A DNA stretch of 10,875 bases from Verrucomicrobiota bacterium. GTDB taxonomy: Bacteria; Verrucomicrobiota; Verrucomicrobiia; Opitutales; Opitutaceae. Below are positions 1 through 6,402 of this stretch, one piece after another. Made by a program: the position numbers and the translations under genes. The DNA lies in contig JAEZSJ010000339.1 in assembly GCA_023443985.1 (NCBI GenBank), positions 1 through 10,875 of the forward strand. Direction: 5' to 3'. The notes beneath the pieces were generated by a model. That model searched no databases, was not told where the DNA came from, and saw only the letters and a list, made by a program, of their open reading frames with translations. The stretch's first letter is position 1; each line of letters starts with the position of its first letter.

Positions 1-356
1 AGGGTGGTCTCGCGCTCAAGGTCGCGGCGGGCCTGGGCGAGACCGGCTTCAGCTTGGGCGAGGCGGGCGTTGATCTCGTTGGCGGAGATGGTCGCGAGGG
101 TGTCGCCACGTTTCACCGACTGACCGAGGGCGATCGGCAGGGCGGCGATCGTGCCCATGACCTTCGGCGCGAGGGCGGCCCGTTCGACCGCGCGCACGGT
201 GCCCGGCAGTTCGGTGCGGCGGGTGTCGGCGACGACATGGGCCTCGGCGGTGCGCACGCTGGCGGGCGCCGGGGCGGACACCTGGGCGGGATCGCGGCTG
301 CACCCTGGGGCGAGCAGCGCGAGGGTGAGAACGGGAGCGAGGAGGTGGCGTTTCAT
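1..356 (-). CDS. RND efflux periplasmic adaptor (HlyD/MFP family), N-terminal part
   Basis: This is the start of a membrane fusion protein that would link an inner-membrane RND pump to an outer-membrane channel in the periplasm. About 118 codons are present before the window edge. The N-terminus is a short Lys/Arg-led hydrophobic stretch ending in LLAPGC (Cys19), a plausible though not ideal lipobox, so the protein is probably a lipoprotein. Next come a beta-rich segment with TELPGTVRAVERAALAPKV and MGTIAALPIALGQSVKRGD, the usual barrel-sandwich (lipoyl-like) half motif, and then the first helix of the alpha-hairpin (INARLAQAEAGLAQARRDLE). It is the third gene of the minus-strand operon, 50 bases after the DUF6132-like gene. 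No Shine-Dalgarno is visible; the leader reads CACCTCCTTTCC before ATG. The pump gene should lie left of the window. The family call is firm; the substrate is unknown. Confidence 0.88.
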   Translation of the reverse strand, partial: MKRHLLAPVLTLALLAPGCSRDPAQVSAPAPASVRTAEAHVVADTRRTELPGTVRAVERAALAPKVMGTIAALPIALGQSVKRGDTLATISANEINARLAQAEAGLAQARRDLERETT

Positions 357-406
357 GGAAAGGAGGTGCGGGAACAGGCGGGCGGGGGAGGTCTCGGGGG
401 CTTGGC

Positions 407-583
407 TCAGCTCCGCAGCGAGGACAGTCCGAAGAGGGCGCCGAGCACGGCGCCGTAGATCGCGCCCCGCCACCAAGTCGACGTCAGGGGGCAGGTGCCG
501 GCGGAGCACTGGCCGAAATAGCCCATGAGGGCGCCGAGTATGGATCCGACGGTGACGGAGGCAAGGAGGCGGGAGATTTTCAT
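407..583 (-). CDS. Small DUF6132-like membrane protein
   Basis: This 58-residue protein has two hydrophobic, glycine-rich helices (about residues 5-24 and 40-54) joined by a short loop reading GQCSAGTCPLTSTWW. The Cys-x4-Cys-Pro-[LI]-Thr-Ser loop (Cys26, Cys31) between small-residue transmembrane segments matches what I recall of the DUF6132 family, whose function is not known. The paired cysteines suggest thiol or metal chemistry at the membrane surface, which is inference. The ATG at 583 begins at a natural MKISRLL amphipathic end; longer upstream readings run into the previous gene. It sits 26 bases after the YgaP-like gene and 50 bases before the efflux adaptor gene, so all three are probably co-transcribed under the ArsR regulator. 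Confidence 0.8.
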   Translation of the reverse strand: MKISRLLASVTVGSILGALMGYFGQCSAGTCPLTSTWWRGAIYGAVLGALFGLSSLRS

Positions 584-609
584 CGGTGGTCGGGCGCGCG
601 GGCGATGAT

Positions 610-891
610 TCAGTGGTTGCCGCAGCCGCACGATTCGGCGGGTTTCTCGCCGGGGGCTGCCGGCGCGCAGGAGCACTGGGCATCGTCGCAGCCGCAGGTG
701 CCGGGGGAGGAGGGGAAGACCTTGCGGAGGATGTTGCAGGCCGGGCAGAAGCCGGTGAAGGCGGACTGGACGAGGTTCACGCCGACGAAGGCGGCGAGCA
801 GCAGCCACCAGGGGCTGACCCAGTGCCCGAGGGCGAGGCTGGCGAGGACCATGGTGCCGGCGAGGACGCGGATGCGGTATTCGAGTTTCAT
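610..891 (-). CDS. YgaP-like (DUF2892) membrane protein with Cys-rich C-terminal tail
   Basis: This 93-residue protein begins MKLEYRIRVLAGTMVLASL and carries two adjacent transmembrane helices (about residues 9-23 and 28-45), followed by SAFTGFCPACNILRK. This pattern is typical of the YgaP-like transmembrane domain (DUF2892), found alone or fused to rhodanese domains. Family members usually end shortly after the FCPA motif. Here the protein continues about 30 residues with six further cysteines (GTCGCDDAQCSC, then SCGCGNH), which together with CPAC (Cys49, Cys52) looks like a metal- or sulfur-binding tail. In E. coli the ygaVP operon pairs an ArsR-type regulator with a YgaP protein linked to sulfide/persulfide handling, and the divergent ArsR gene here resembles that arrangement. 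It is the first gene of the operon and faces the 92-base divergent spacer. No Shine-Dalgarno is seen before ATG 891. Confidence 0.85.
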   Translation of the reverse strand: MKLEYRIRVLAGTMVLASLALGHWVSPWWLLLAAFVGVNLVQSAFTGFCPACNILRKVFPSSPGTCGCDDAQCSCAPAAPGEKPAESCGCGNH

Positions 892-983
892 GGGAGAAGG
901 CGGTTGCGTTTTACTGAATAGCCACATAGTTATGCAGAAGATTGAAGTCGTCAAGTCCCGGTTTTCCGTTTGTGGTGCTCGGC
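892..983. promoter_or_regulatory. Divergent promoter/operator region between arsR-type gene and DUF2892 operon
   Basis: The 92 bases between the two divergent start codons must hold both promoters. The centre (about 905-950) is clearly AT-rich compared with its surroundings. It contains an inverted repeat CATA-GT-TATG (925-934), preceded by a direct ATAG...ATAG (919-922 and 926-929). Short AT-rich dyads of this kind are common ArsR-family operators, and a site here would let the repressor control itself and the operon. I could not assign convincing -35/-10 boxes. Confidence 0.5.
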
Positions 984-1307
984 ATGGCCAAGGAACTGCC
1001 CGCCGAGACGATCGAGCTCATCGCCCAGCGTTTCCGCGCAATGGGTGAGCCGATGCGGCTGCGCATCCTCATGGCGCTGCGCGACCGCGAGCGCAGCGTG
1101 AGCGAGTTGGTCGACCTGCAGGAGACGAGTCAGGCGAACATCTCGAAACACCTGCAGGTGCTCACCGCGTGCGGCCTGCTCCGGCGGCGCAAGCAGGGGC
1201 TCAACGTGCTCTACGCGATCGCGGACCCGGGGATCTTCTCGATGTGCGACACCGTGTGCGGCAGCCTGAAGAAGCAGCTCGACGCGCAGGCGAAGCTGCT
1301 GGGGTGA
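984..1307 (+). CDS. ArsR-family winged-helix repressor
   Basis: This 107-residue cytoplasmic DNA-binding regulator is the usual length for the family. It has the ArsR fold: FRAMGEPMRLRILMAL (helix 1-2), VSELVDLQETSQANISKHLQVL (helix-turn-helix, about residues 39-60) and a beta wing, LLRRRKQGLNVLYAIAD. There is no ELCVCDL metal site in the recognition helix, so it is not a classical ArsR/SmtB alpha-3 sensor. Cysteines are at 63, 88 and 92; the pair MCDTVC (88, 92) sits in the C-terminal dimer helix and could sense a thiol-reactive ligand or metal there. The ATG at 984 is preferred because MAKELPAET begins just before the fold; an in-frame TTG at 942 would add 14 atypical residues and reach into the operator region. 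No Shine-Dalgarno is visible. It is divergent from, and probably represses, the DUF2892/DUF6132/efflux operon. Confidence 0.88.
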   Translation: MAKELPAETIELIAQRFRAMGEPMRLRILMALRDRERSVSELVDLQETSQANISKHLQVLTACGLLRRRKQGLNVLYAIADPGIFSMCDTVCGSLKKQLDAQAKLLG

Positions 1308-1330
1308 GGGGCGGAGGCGGGCGCATTCTG

Positions 1331-1371
1331 CGGCGCCCGGGTGTCGCGCCGGGCCGGCGACGCGGGCGCCG
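1331..1371. terminator. GC-rich hairpin in the gap after the arsR-type gene (possible terminator)
   Basis: A long inverted repeat has outer arms CGGCGCCCG (1331-1339) and CGGGCGCCG (1363-1371) and inner arms GTCGC (1343-1347) and GCGAC (1357-1361), separated only by a small internal loop. It lies 24 bases after the arsR stop and about 92 bases beyond the esterase stop coming from the other direction, a position that suits a two-way terminator. There is no T-run on either side, so it may work poorly alone or need Rho. Confidence 0.45.
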
Positions 1372-1463
1372 GAAACCGCCCCACGCGTGAACGGGCCGGC
1401 CCGGTGGCAGGCAGTCGAGTTCGGCGGGGTGCGCTGTCGGACGGTGTGACGGCCGGCGCCGCC

Positions 1464-2987
1464 TCAGCGGCGGGGAAGGTCGTCGAGCGGGACGACCCGG
1501 TCGACGCGCAGACGGAGGAAACGACGCGGGCCGGCGCCGGTGGTCACCGGGTCGACGATCGACACCGCCTTCGGATAACCGGGCAGGGTTGTTCCGAGAT
1601 CGGTCCAGGTCACGAGGTCGGTGCTGGCCTGGACGGTGTATTCGATATCCGGAGCCCAGCCTTTCCGCTGGAAGGCGAGCGCGGCGTGGGACTCGCCGGA
1701 GTCGCTCACCAGGGTGATCGCGGTCGGGCTCGGGGCCACGGGGCCGCGGGCGGCCAGGCCGAAGGCGTAGCGTTCGAGATTGGTCACGCCGGCGCGGTCG
1801 GGGTCGGCGCCGAGCCCGGAGACGGCGTCGTCGGCGAGATCGGAGCCGGCGAAGTTTCCGGCGCGCCACGCGTCGTAGTTGGTCCACGTTTCGTCGTGGA
1901 TGAGGACCGTGGCGGCGCTGGAGGACGGGGAGATGTTTCCGGCGGCATCGAAGGCGGAGACCGTGTAGGTGTGGCTGGTGCCCGTGGTCAGGCCGGTGTC
2001 CGTGTAGCTGGTGCCGGCCACCGCGTGGGCGGCCGGCACTCCGTCGCGGTGGACGCGGTAGCCGGCGACGCCCACGTTGTCTACCGAGGCGGTCCAGGTG
2101 AGGGCGGCGGAGTTCGCGCCCTCCGATCGGGCCTGCAGTCCGGTGGGACGCGAGGGGGCGGTCAGGTCGGCGGGGGTGCCGATGGCCCGGGTCATGAGCC
2201 ACGAGAAGAGGGCCGGGTCGGAGTAGGGGATGTTGGTCGAGTGGCCCATCGCGGGGTACTCCGAGTAACGGATCACATCGACCCCCTCGAGCGTGAGCAC
2301 CTTGGTGGTCCGGCCGAAGGCGGGTTCGTCGAGCACGGTCTCGATGGCGGCGGCGCTGGCGGGATGGTTCCGGATCTGGGCGTAGAGGGCGCGGGAGACG
2401 GCGATCCGCTGCGGATCGTCCTTGAGGCCGATGTGCATCGAGATGGCGATCTTGTTGATCGCCCCTTCGGCGAGCACGGACTCCGACTGGCCGGCGATCC
2501 GGACAAGACCGGCGAAACATTTCCCCCTGCTCAGGAAACCGCGGATGGTCTTGTACGACCCCGAGCCGCCCATGGAAAAGCCGGTGAGGTAGATGCGGGC
2601 GAGGTCGATCCGGTAGTTCTGGGAGGCGGTGACCGTGTCGATCAGATCGGAGAGCGCCGCGCCGTCGGCCTCGGTGGCCTTGTTGAAGACGAGATAGAAC
2701 GCCGGATAGGACCGGCGGATCGCGGTGGTGAAGTAGCCGGACTCGTTCCACGGTCCGAATACAACGAGCGGGTAGGTGCGGTCGGCATTCTCCGGGCGGC
2801 GGTAGCCCCACGGCTCCTCCCACGTGTAGGTCCCGTCCCGATAGGTGGCGGGGCGTTCCGCCTCGGTGAAGGTCTCGGCCGGCGGCAGCGGAACCACCAC
2901 CCGCTCGGCGGCGCGGGCACGAAGCCCCGGCGCGGCGAGGGCGGCCAACAGGAACATCCGGAGGAGTGGTGAGGTGATCGGGTGCAT
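1464..2987 (-). CDS. Secreted alpha/beta-hydrolase (esterase) with FN3 and verrucomicrobial C-terminal region
   Basis: This 507-residue exported enzyme probably cleaves ester bonds. Residues 1-27 form a signal peptide (hydrophobic LLRMFLLAALAAPGL, then ARA before the cut). Residues about 30-275 are an alpha/beta-hydrolase of the esterase/PHB-depolymerase-like type: nucleophile Ser138 in GFSMGG, likely acid Asp190 or Asp191 in MHIGLKDDP, and catalytic His249 in AMGHS. An FN3 domain follows (about 279-363: PTGLQARSE, ALTWTASVDNVGVAGYRVH, TYTVSAFDAAGN). The rest (370-495) has the DADP-like TNLERYAFGL segment and YTVQASTDLVTWTDLGTT, frequent at the ends of verrucomicrobial extracellular proteins. 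Start ATG 2987 puts the signal peptide at the N-terminus; an AAAGG about 11 bases upstream is the nearest thing to a ribosome site. It lies downstream of the phospholipase-like gene, with a 173-base gap. The substrate cannot be read from the sequence. Confidence 0.85.
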   Translation of the reverse strand: MHPITSPLLRMFLLAALAAPGLRARAAERVVVPLPPAETFTEAERPATYRDGTYTWEEPWGYRRPENADRTYPLVVFGPWNESGYFTTAIRRSYPAFYLVFNKATEADGAALSDLIDTVTASQNYRIDLARIYLTGFSMGGSGSYKTIRGFLSRGKCFAGLVRIAGQSESVLAEGAINKIAISMHIGLKDDPQRIAVSRALYAQIRNHPASAAAIETVLDEPAFGRTTKVLTLEGVDVIRYSEYPAMGHSTNIPYSDPALFSWLMTRAIGTPADLTAPSRPTGLQARSEGANSAALTWTASVDNVGVAGYRVHRDGVPAAHAVAGTSYTDTGLTTGTSHTYTVSAFDAAGNISPSSSAATVLIHDETWTNYDAWRAGNFAGSDLADDAVSGLGADPDRAGVTNLERYAFGLAARGPVAPSPTAITLVSDSGESHAALAFQRKGWAPDIEYTVQASTDLVTWTDLGTTLPGYPKAVSIVDPVTTGAGPRRFLRLRVDRVVPLDDLPRR

Positions 2988-3039
2988 GGTGAGAGCCTTT
3001 CTGAGGCGGTGCAGGCGAGGCGGGCCGTGAGACGGCGAA

Positions 3040-3057
3040 CCGCCGGATGGCCGGCGG
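3040..3057. other. Hairpin in the gap between the phospholipase-like and esterase genes
   Basis: Perfect inverted repeat CCGCCGG (3040-3046), loop ATGG, CCGGCGG (3051-3057). It lies in the 173-base gap (2988-3160) about 105 bases beyond the stop of the upstream minus-strand gene and some 50 bases before the esterase start. There is no T-run, so it could be a weak terminator, a leader structure, or simply GC-rich sequence. I see no other gene in this gap. Confidence 0.25.
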
Positions 3058-3160
3058 GGCGCGCGTGCCACGGCGATGCATCGGGCGGCGCGCGCGGGGC
3101 GGCAACGGCCAATGTCTCCCGTCGTGCAGGTTTACCGACGTTTGCGGCCGGCGCGGCGGC

Positions 3161-4561
3161 TCACTCGACCGGGGTGCCGCCGGGTTTGGTGTCCTTGAAC
3201 TCGCCGGGGGCGCCGTCGATCGGGCCGAAACGGGCGACGTTCTGGTCGACGATGCGGTGCAGCACGATGTCGACGTAGAGTGTGGTGTTCGGGTCGACGA
3301 AGTCGTCGAGCGCCTTGGCGCGGGAGCGGAACTCGGCGGGCTTGTAGTACGCGAGCCCGCAGTCGGGCCGCGCGGTGATGCGGAAGCCGAACTGGTCGTC
3401 GGGCACGGCCATCATCACGTCGAAATCGAGGTAGAAGGTGATGCGCTCGGGGCTGTGCCGGTTGCGTTGCTTGTCGACGAAGAAGCCCTTGCGGAGCTTG
3501 TCGGGGTCGTAGGCGGCGCCGGCGAGGAGGAGCACGTCGTAGTCGGTCACGCGGGCGCCCTGGTCGTCGGTGAGCTGGAAGACGATCTGGAAGAAACGGC
3601 GGCGTTTGCCGGCGCCGGCCTGCTGTTGCGCGGTGGCCTCGGTCCAGGCGTCGGCGAGGGCCTTGTAGGCGGATTTCGTGGATACGGCGAGCGCGTCGAG
3701 GACGGCGGCGACGACAGGCTTCGTGGTGGCGTTCGCGGCGGTGGGGCTGCGGAGGATGCCGAACTTCGTGCCGGAGTGCGACGCTTCGGGCAGTACGCGG
3801 AAGGCGCCGGGCGCGGAGCGGCGCAGCCGGCCGTCGAGTTCGAGCAGCGTGGCGTCGCCGCCGTCGGACCGGGTGACGGTTTTGCGGCCTTGGCGGAGGG
3901 TGAGCCAACCGTAGGCGAGATTGGCGGCGGCCACGCGGACGACGCCGTCGGAGCCGGCCTCGCCGGTGTAGCTGTTGATGTGGTCGTAGAGTTTCGGGTC
4001 GATCTTCTCGCCGGTGAGGACGAAGGGCATGAACGAGCCGCCGCCGGCGAAGGGCGCAAGGTCGAGCCACGCCTGGTTGAGGCGGCGGGCGCCGGTGCTG
4101 CCGAGCTCGAGCCACTCAAGGATCTGTTCGCCGGGCTCGATGCCCTCGCACCAGGCCTTCATCCGGCCGAGGCGCGACGAGCCGAGGATGGCGAGGGCGG
4201 AGCCGTGGTTGGCCGGCGCGAGCATGACGAGATGTTGCAGCGGGCAGGCCTGGAGGTTCGCGGCGTGGTAGCGCTGGACCCATTCGCGCACGACCGGTCC
4301 GCCGGTGGAGTGGGTGATGCAGGAGAACGCGTTGATGCCGTCGGGGCACTCGCCGAGCGCGTCGCGCAGGGCGCGGTCGAACGCGCGCACGACATCGTCC
4401 ATGCGCACGCCGTTGCGGAAGCTGATGTAGCGGCCGAGGTGGACCTCGACCGGGTCGATCACGAGGCCGCGGTCTGCGGCGCGGGCGGCGAGGAGGCGCG
4501 GGAGCTCCCCGTAGGTGTCGGTGTGGTGAACGCTCCAGCCGTGGACGAAGGCGAGTTTCAT
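3161..4561 (-). CDS. Phospholipase-like alpha/beta-hydrolase
   Basis: This 466-residue protein has no signal peptide or membrane segment. It starts directly on the first fold strand (MKLAFVHGWSVHHTDTYGEL), which supports ATG 4561. The serine motif is THSTGG with nucleophile Ser85, where the first Gly of GxSxG is Thr, as in many lipases of the PGAP1/LCAT-like and type VI lipase-effector kinds. A likely acid is Asp205 in GSDGVVRVAAANL and a likely base is His262 in EASHSGTKF, spaced as in those lipases. The last ~150 residues (RRFFQIVFQLTDDQGARVTDYDVLLL, then FYLDFDVMMAV) look like an added beta-rich domain of unknown role. I recall similar proteins annotated simply as phospholipases in proteobacteria. 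No VgrG, PAAR or immunity gene is seen, so an effector role is not supported. No Shine-Dalgarno; the leader is CCACCTCCCA. Confidence 0.75.
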   Translation of the reverse strand: MKLAFVHGWSVHHTDTYGELPRLLAARAADRGLVIDPVEVHLGRYISFRNGVRMDDVVRAFDRALRDALGECPDGINAFSCITHSTGGPVVREWVQRYHAANLQACPLQHLVMLAPANHGSALAILGSSRLGRMKAWCEGIEPGEQILEWLELGSTGARRLNQAWLDLAPFAGGGSFMPFVLTGEKIDPKLYDHINSYTGEAGSDGVVRVAAANLAYGWLTLRQGRKTVTRSDGGDATLLELDGRLRRSAPGAFRVLPEASHSGTKFGILRSPTAANATTKPVVAAVLDALAVSTKSAYKALADAWTEATAQQQAGAGKRRRFFQIVFQLTDDQGARVTDYDVLLLAGAAYDPDKLRKGFFVDKQRNRHSPERITFYLDFDVMMAVPDDQFGFRITARPDCGLAYYKPAEFRSRAKALDDFVDPNTTLYVDIVLHRIVDQNVARFGPIDGAPGEFKDTKPGGTPVE

Positions 4562-4654
4562 TGGGAGGTGGCGGATTTGGGCCGCCGGCGGGAGGGCGAC
4601 GCGGGCCGGGCAGATGCACCTTACGGGGAGTCACCGCGTTGCAAGCACGGAGGG

Positions 4655-4676
4655 CGGGCGCGGGCATCCCCGCCCG
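4655..4676. terminator. Hairpin just after the HNH gene
   Basis: Stem CGGGCG (4655-4660) with CGCCCG (4671-4676), continued after a one-base bulge by GGG (4662-4664) with CCC (4668-4670) around a CAT loop. It lies 11 bases beyond the HNH stop on the minus strand, within the 126-base gap before the phospholipase-like gene. It has no T-run, so it is only a possible terminator. Confidence 0.35.
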
Positions 4677-4687
4677 GCCGGGGAACG

Positions 4688-5176
4688 CTAACGGGCGGCG
4701 GAGGTTGTTTTCCGGGCGGCTCGGCGCGTGCGGTTGAGTGCGGCGGTGAGGGTGAGGTGGCAGCGGTAGCAGACGACGCGCAGGTTCGCGCGACCCTGCG
4801 CGTCACCGCCCTCGCAGACGGGCGTGATGTGGTCGATCTCGTACCAGACCCGGCCGAGGCGCGGCCAGCCTTCTGCGGCGGCGCGTTCCAGCGGGCGGCG
4901 GTCGCCCTCGAGCAACGCCTCGCGGACCTGCGCGCGGAGGCTCTCGGGATGGCAACCGCACAACGCACAGAGGCCCCGGTGCAACTCGTACACGTGTTTG
5001 CGCACGACGGCCCAATCACAGCGGAGCCGCACGCGCTCGACGCATTCCGCGCTGGCCCAGGTGCGGCGCGGCGGCGGCACCTCCTGGCCGCAACCGCAGC
5101 GGCAGAGCCGCCGGCGGTGGGGGCCGAGCAGCGGGTTGACCGGTGGCCAGGGCGGCAGATGGGGGCGGCGCTTCAT
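4688..5176 (-). CDS. HNH endonuclease
   Basis: This 162-residue protein is probably a metal-dependent DNA nuclease. The HNH core is complete: CALCG (Cys70, Cys73), WYEIDHITPVCEGGD with Asp115-His116, Asn131 in ANLRVVCYRCH, and Cys136, Cys139 and His140. The two CxxC pairs make a structural zinc site around the beta-beta-alpha-metal fold. An N-terminal LCRCGCGQEVPPPRRTW...ECV segment (Cys25, 27, 29, 45) looks like a second zinc ribbon. Such 'prrtw-sa-eCv' segments occur in small HNH proteins related to the HNH domain of ZRANB3. ATG 5176 is chosen because the 36 residues an upstream start would add are low-complexity; GGAG lies only a few bases before it, poorly spaced. No methylase or partner is adjacent, so a restriction role is not supported. 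Confidence 0.85.
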   Translation of the reverse strand: MKRRPHLPPWPPVNPLLGPHRRRLCRCGCGQEVPPPRRTWASAECVERVRLRCDWAVVRKHVYELHRGLCALCGCHPESLRAQVREALLEGDRRPLERAAAEGWPRLGRVWYEIDHITPVCEGGDAQGRANLRVVCYRCHLTLTAALNRTRRAARKTTSAAR

Positions 5177-5202
5177 GGCTCCGCCGACGGTGGAACGGAG
5201 CC
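5177..5202. other. Hairpin immediately before the HNH start codon
   Basis: GGCTCCG (5177-5183) and CGGAGCC (5196-5202) form a 7-bp perfect inverted repeat with a 12-base loop. In the minus-strand transcript it directly abuts the ATG and would sequester the start region, so it could restrain translation. The rest of the 198-base gap to the tRNA shows no gene. Confidence 0.3.
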
Positions 5203-5358
5203 GCGGGACGGGCGACCCTTTTTCCGCGATCCAGGCGGATGACGGCGCTGTCGTCCGTCCGGCGAAAGACGCGCGGACAGCCATTCCCCTAGGTTGCGGT
5301 GAACCTCACATCGGCGCGGCGGCCGGGACGATCCTGTCGCCGCCGCTCAGCGCCACCG

Positions 5359-5370
5359 CCCTCGCGAGGG
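5359..5370. other. 12-bp palindrome just 3' of tRNA-Tyr
   Basis: CCCTCGCGAGGG is a perfect palindrome starting 4 bases after the encoded CCA of the tRNA. It could form a short trailer hairpin that helps end transcription or guide 3' processing, but there is no T-run after it. Confidence 0.3.
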
Positions 5371-5374
5371 AAAG

Positions 5375-5461
5375 TGGTGGTAGGTGATGGATTCGAACCA
5401 TCGAAGGGCAGAGCCCAATTGATTTACAGTCAATCCCCGTTGGCCACTTGGGTAACCTACC
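5375..5461 (-). tRNA. tRNA-Tyr (anticodon GTA)
   Basis: A full class II tRNA. The acceptor stem is GGTAGGT paired with ACCTACC, the discriminator is A, and CCA is encoded at the 3' end (5375-5377). The anticodon stem is ATTGA/TCAAT with loop CTGTAAA, anticodon GTA at 5425-5427 (plus-strand TAC). The T-arm loop is TTCGAAT, and a long variable arm is present as expected for bacterial tRNA-Tyr. It lies between radC and the HNH gene, all on the same strand. Confidence 0.97.
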
Positions 5462-5582
5462 GTGAAGGAGCGGGGACGTTGGAAAACGGTCGTGGCTTTG
5501 CCAAGCGCTTTCTTGGCGAGTTTTTCCATGCCGGTGCGCGTCACCTCTCGGCGGCGTGCCGGGCCGCGCCACGGGGCGGCGA

Positions 5583-6308
5583 CTACAGGAGCCCGGCCTC
5601 GCGGAAACTGTAGAAGCCGCGGCCGGCCGGATCGCGCGAGGGCTGGCCGAGGATGACGTGGTCCAGCAGGGCGATTTCGACGGCGCGGGCGGCGGCGGCG
5701 AGCTGGCGTGTGATCTGGAGGTCGGCGCTGCTGGGCGCCGGGTCGCCGCTGGGGTGGTTGTGCACGGCGATGATGGCGCAGGCGCCGGCCTTGATCGCCT
5801 CGCGGAAGACTTCGCGGGGATGCACGAGCGCGCTGGTGGCAGTGCCGGAGGTGATTTCGTCGCGGCGCAGGAGGCGGTTGCGGCGATTGAGGCTGACCAC
5901 CCAGAACTTCTCGACGGTCAGGCCGAGCAGCTCTGTGCGGAAGAGGTCGAAGATCTGCTGCGGGGCCTCGAGCTGGGGCGGCACGATGTCGCGCTGGGCG
6001 AGCATGCGGCGGGCGATCTCGAGCACGCTCACGAGCTGCTGCGCCTTGACGCGGCCGATTCCCTTCACGCGGCGGAAATCGGCGGCGGACCAGGCGAGCA
6101 GGCCCGCGAGGTTGCCGCCGGCGGCGGCGAGAAGATCCTCGGCGACGCACTTCACGTTGCGGCCGGCGCTGCCGCTGCGGAGGATCATCGCGAGCTGCTC
6201 GGCATCGGTGAGCGCCTCGGGGCCGGAGCGTTCCTGGCGCTCCTGCGGCCGTTCGCCGGCGGCGAGATCCTTGATGCGGGGCACGGGGTAGAGCACGGGG
6301 GTGGCCAT
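5583..6308 (-). CDS. radC: RadC family JAB/MPN-domain protein
   Basis: This 241-residue protein is full length for RadC. The N-terminal half has the usual PRIKDLAAGERPQER start, LTDAEQLAMILRSGS, and a helix-hairpin-helix (VKGIGRVKAQQL, 81-92). The C-terminal half is a JAB/MPN+ metalloprotease-like domain with the full JAMM motif: His183-Asn-His185-Pro-Ser, seven residues, Ser193, two residues, Asp196 (HNHPSGDPAPSSAD), and an upstream acidic residue in RDEITSGT. All metal ligands are present. The family is named for DNA repair, but a repair role was later questioned and the true function is unsettled. ATG 6308 gives the expected N-terminus; no Shine-Dalgarno is seen (leader CATCCCTGAACGCCCGCGCCC region). 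tRNA-Tyr follows 121 bases downstream on the same strand. Confidence 0.95.
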   Translation of the reverse strand: MATPVLYPVPRIKDLAAGERPQERQERSGPEALTDAEQLAMILRSGSAGRNVKCVAEDLLAAAGGNLAGLLAWSAADFRRVKGIGRVKAQQLVSVLEIARRMLAQRDIVPPQLEAPQQIFDLFRTELLGLTVEKFWVVSLNRRNRLLRRDEITSGTATSALVHPREVFREAIKAGACAIIAVHNHPSGDPAPSSADLQITRQLAAAARAVEIALLDHVILGQPSRDPAGRGFYSFREAGLL

Positions 6309-6402
6309 GGGCGCGGGCGTTCAGGGATGACGGGGAGTGCGCGCGGTGTCCGGATGTGCGCGCAGGCGGGGCGGCTGGTCTGCGGGGAACGGGCCGGCCG
6401 CG

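Noticed and set aside
942..983. TTG start that would lengthen the ArsR protein by 14 residues
   Set aside because: It would overlap the AT-rich operator region, adds atypical residues, and ATG 984 matches the usual family N-terminus.
1341..2972. Long plus-strand open frame opposite the esterase gene
   Set aside because: It mirrors the minus-strand gene in GC-rich DNA, has Gly/Arg/Val-rich low-complexity composition, and shows no motif, whereas the minus frame has a signal peptide, triad and FN3 domain.
3047..5242. 731-residue plus-strand open frame spanning the phospholipase-like and HNH genes
   Set aside because: It crosses two well-supported minus-strand genes and the gaps between them without any change in character, which marks it as an antisense shadow.
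5359..5461. Integration site of a mobile element at tRNA-Tyr
   Set aside because: No integrase and no second copy of the tRNA 3' end were found in the window.
5347..5530. Minus-strand reading from ATG 5530 (MEKLAKKALGK...) running through tRNA-Tyr
   Set aside because: Most of it is a translation of the tRNA (the YPSGQRG...LRWFES pattern is a well-known false gene over tRNAs). The first 20 residues alone are too little to support a gene.
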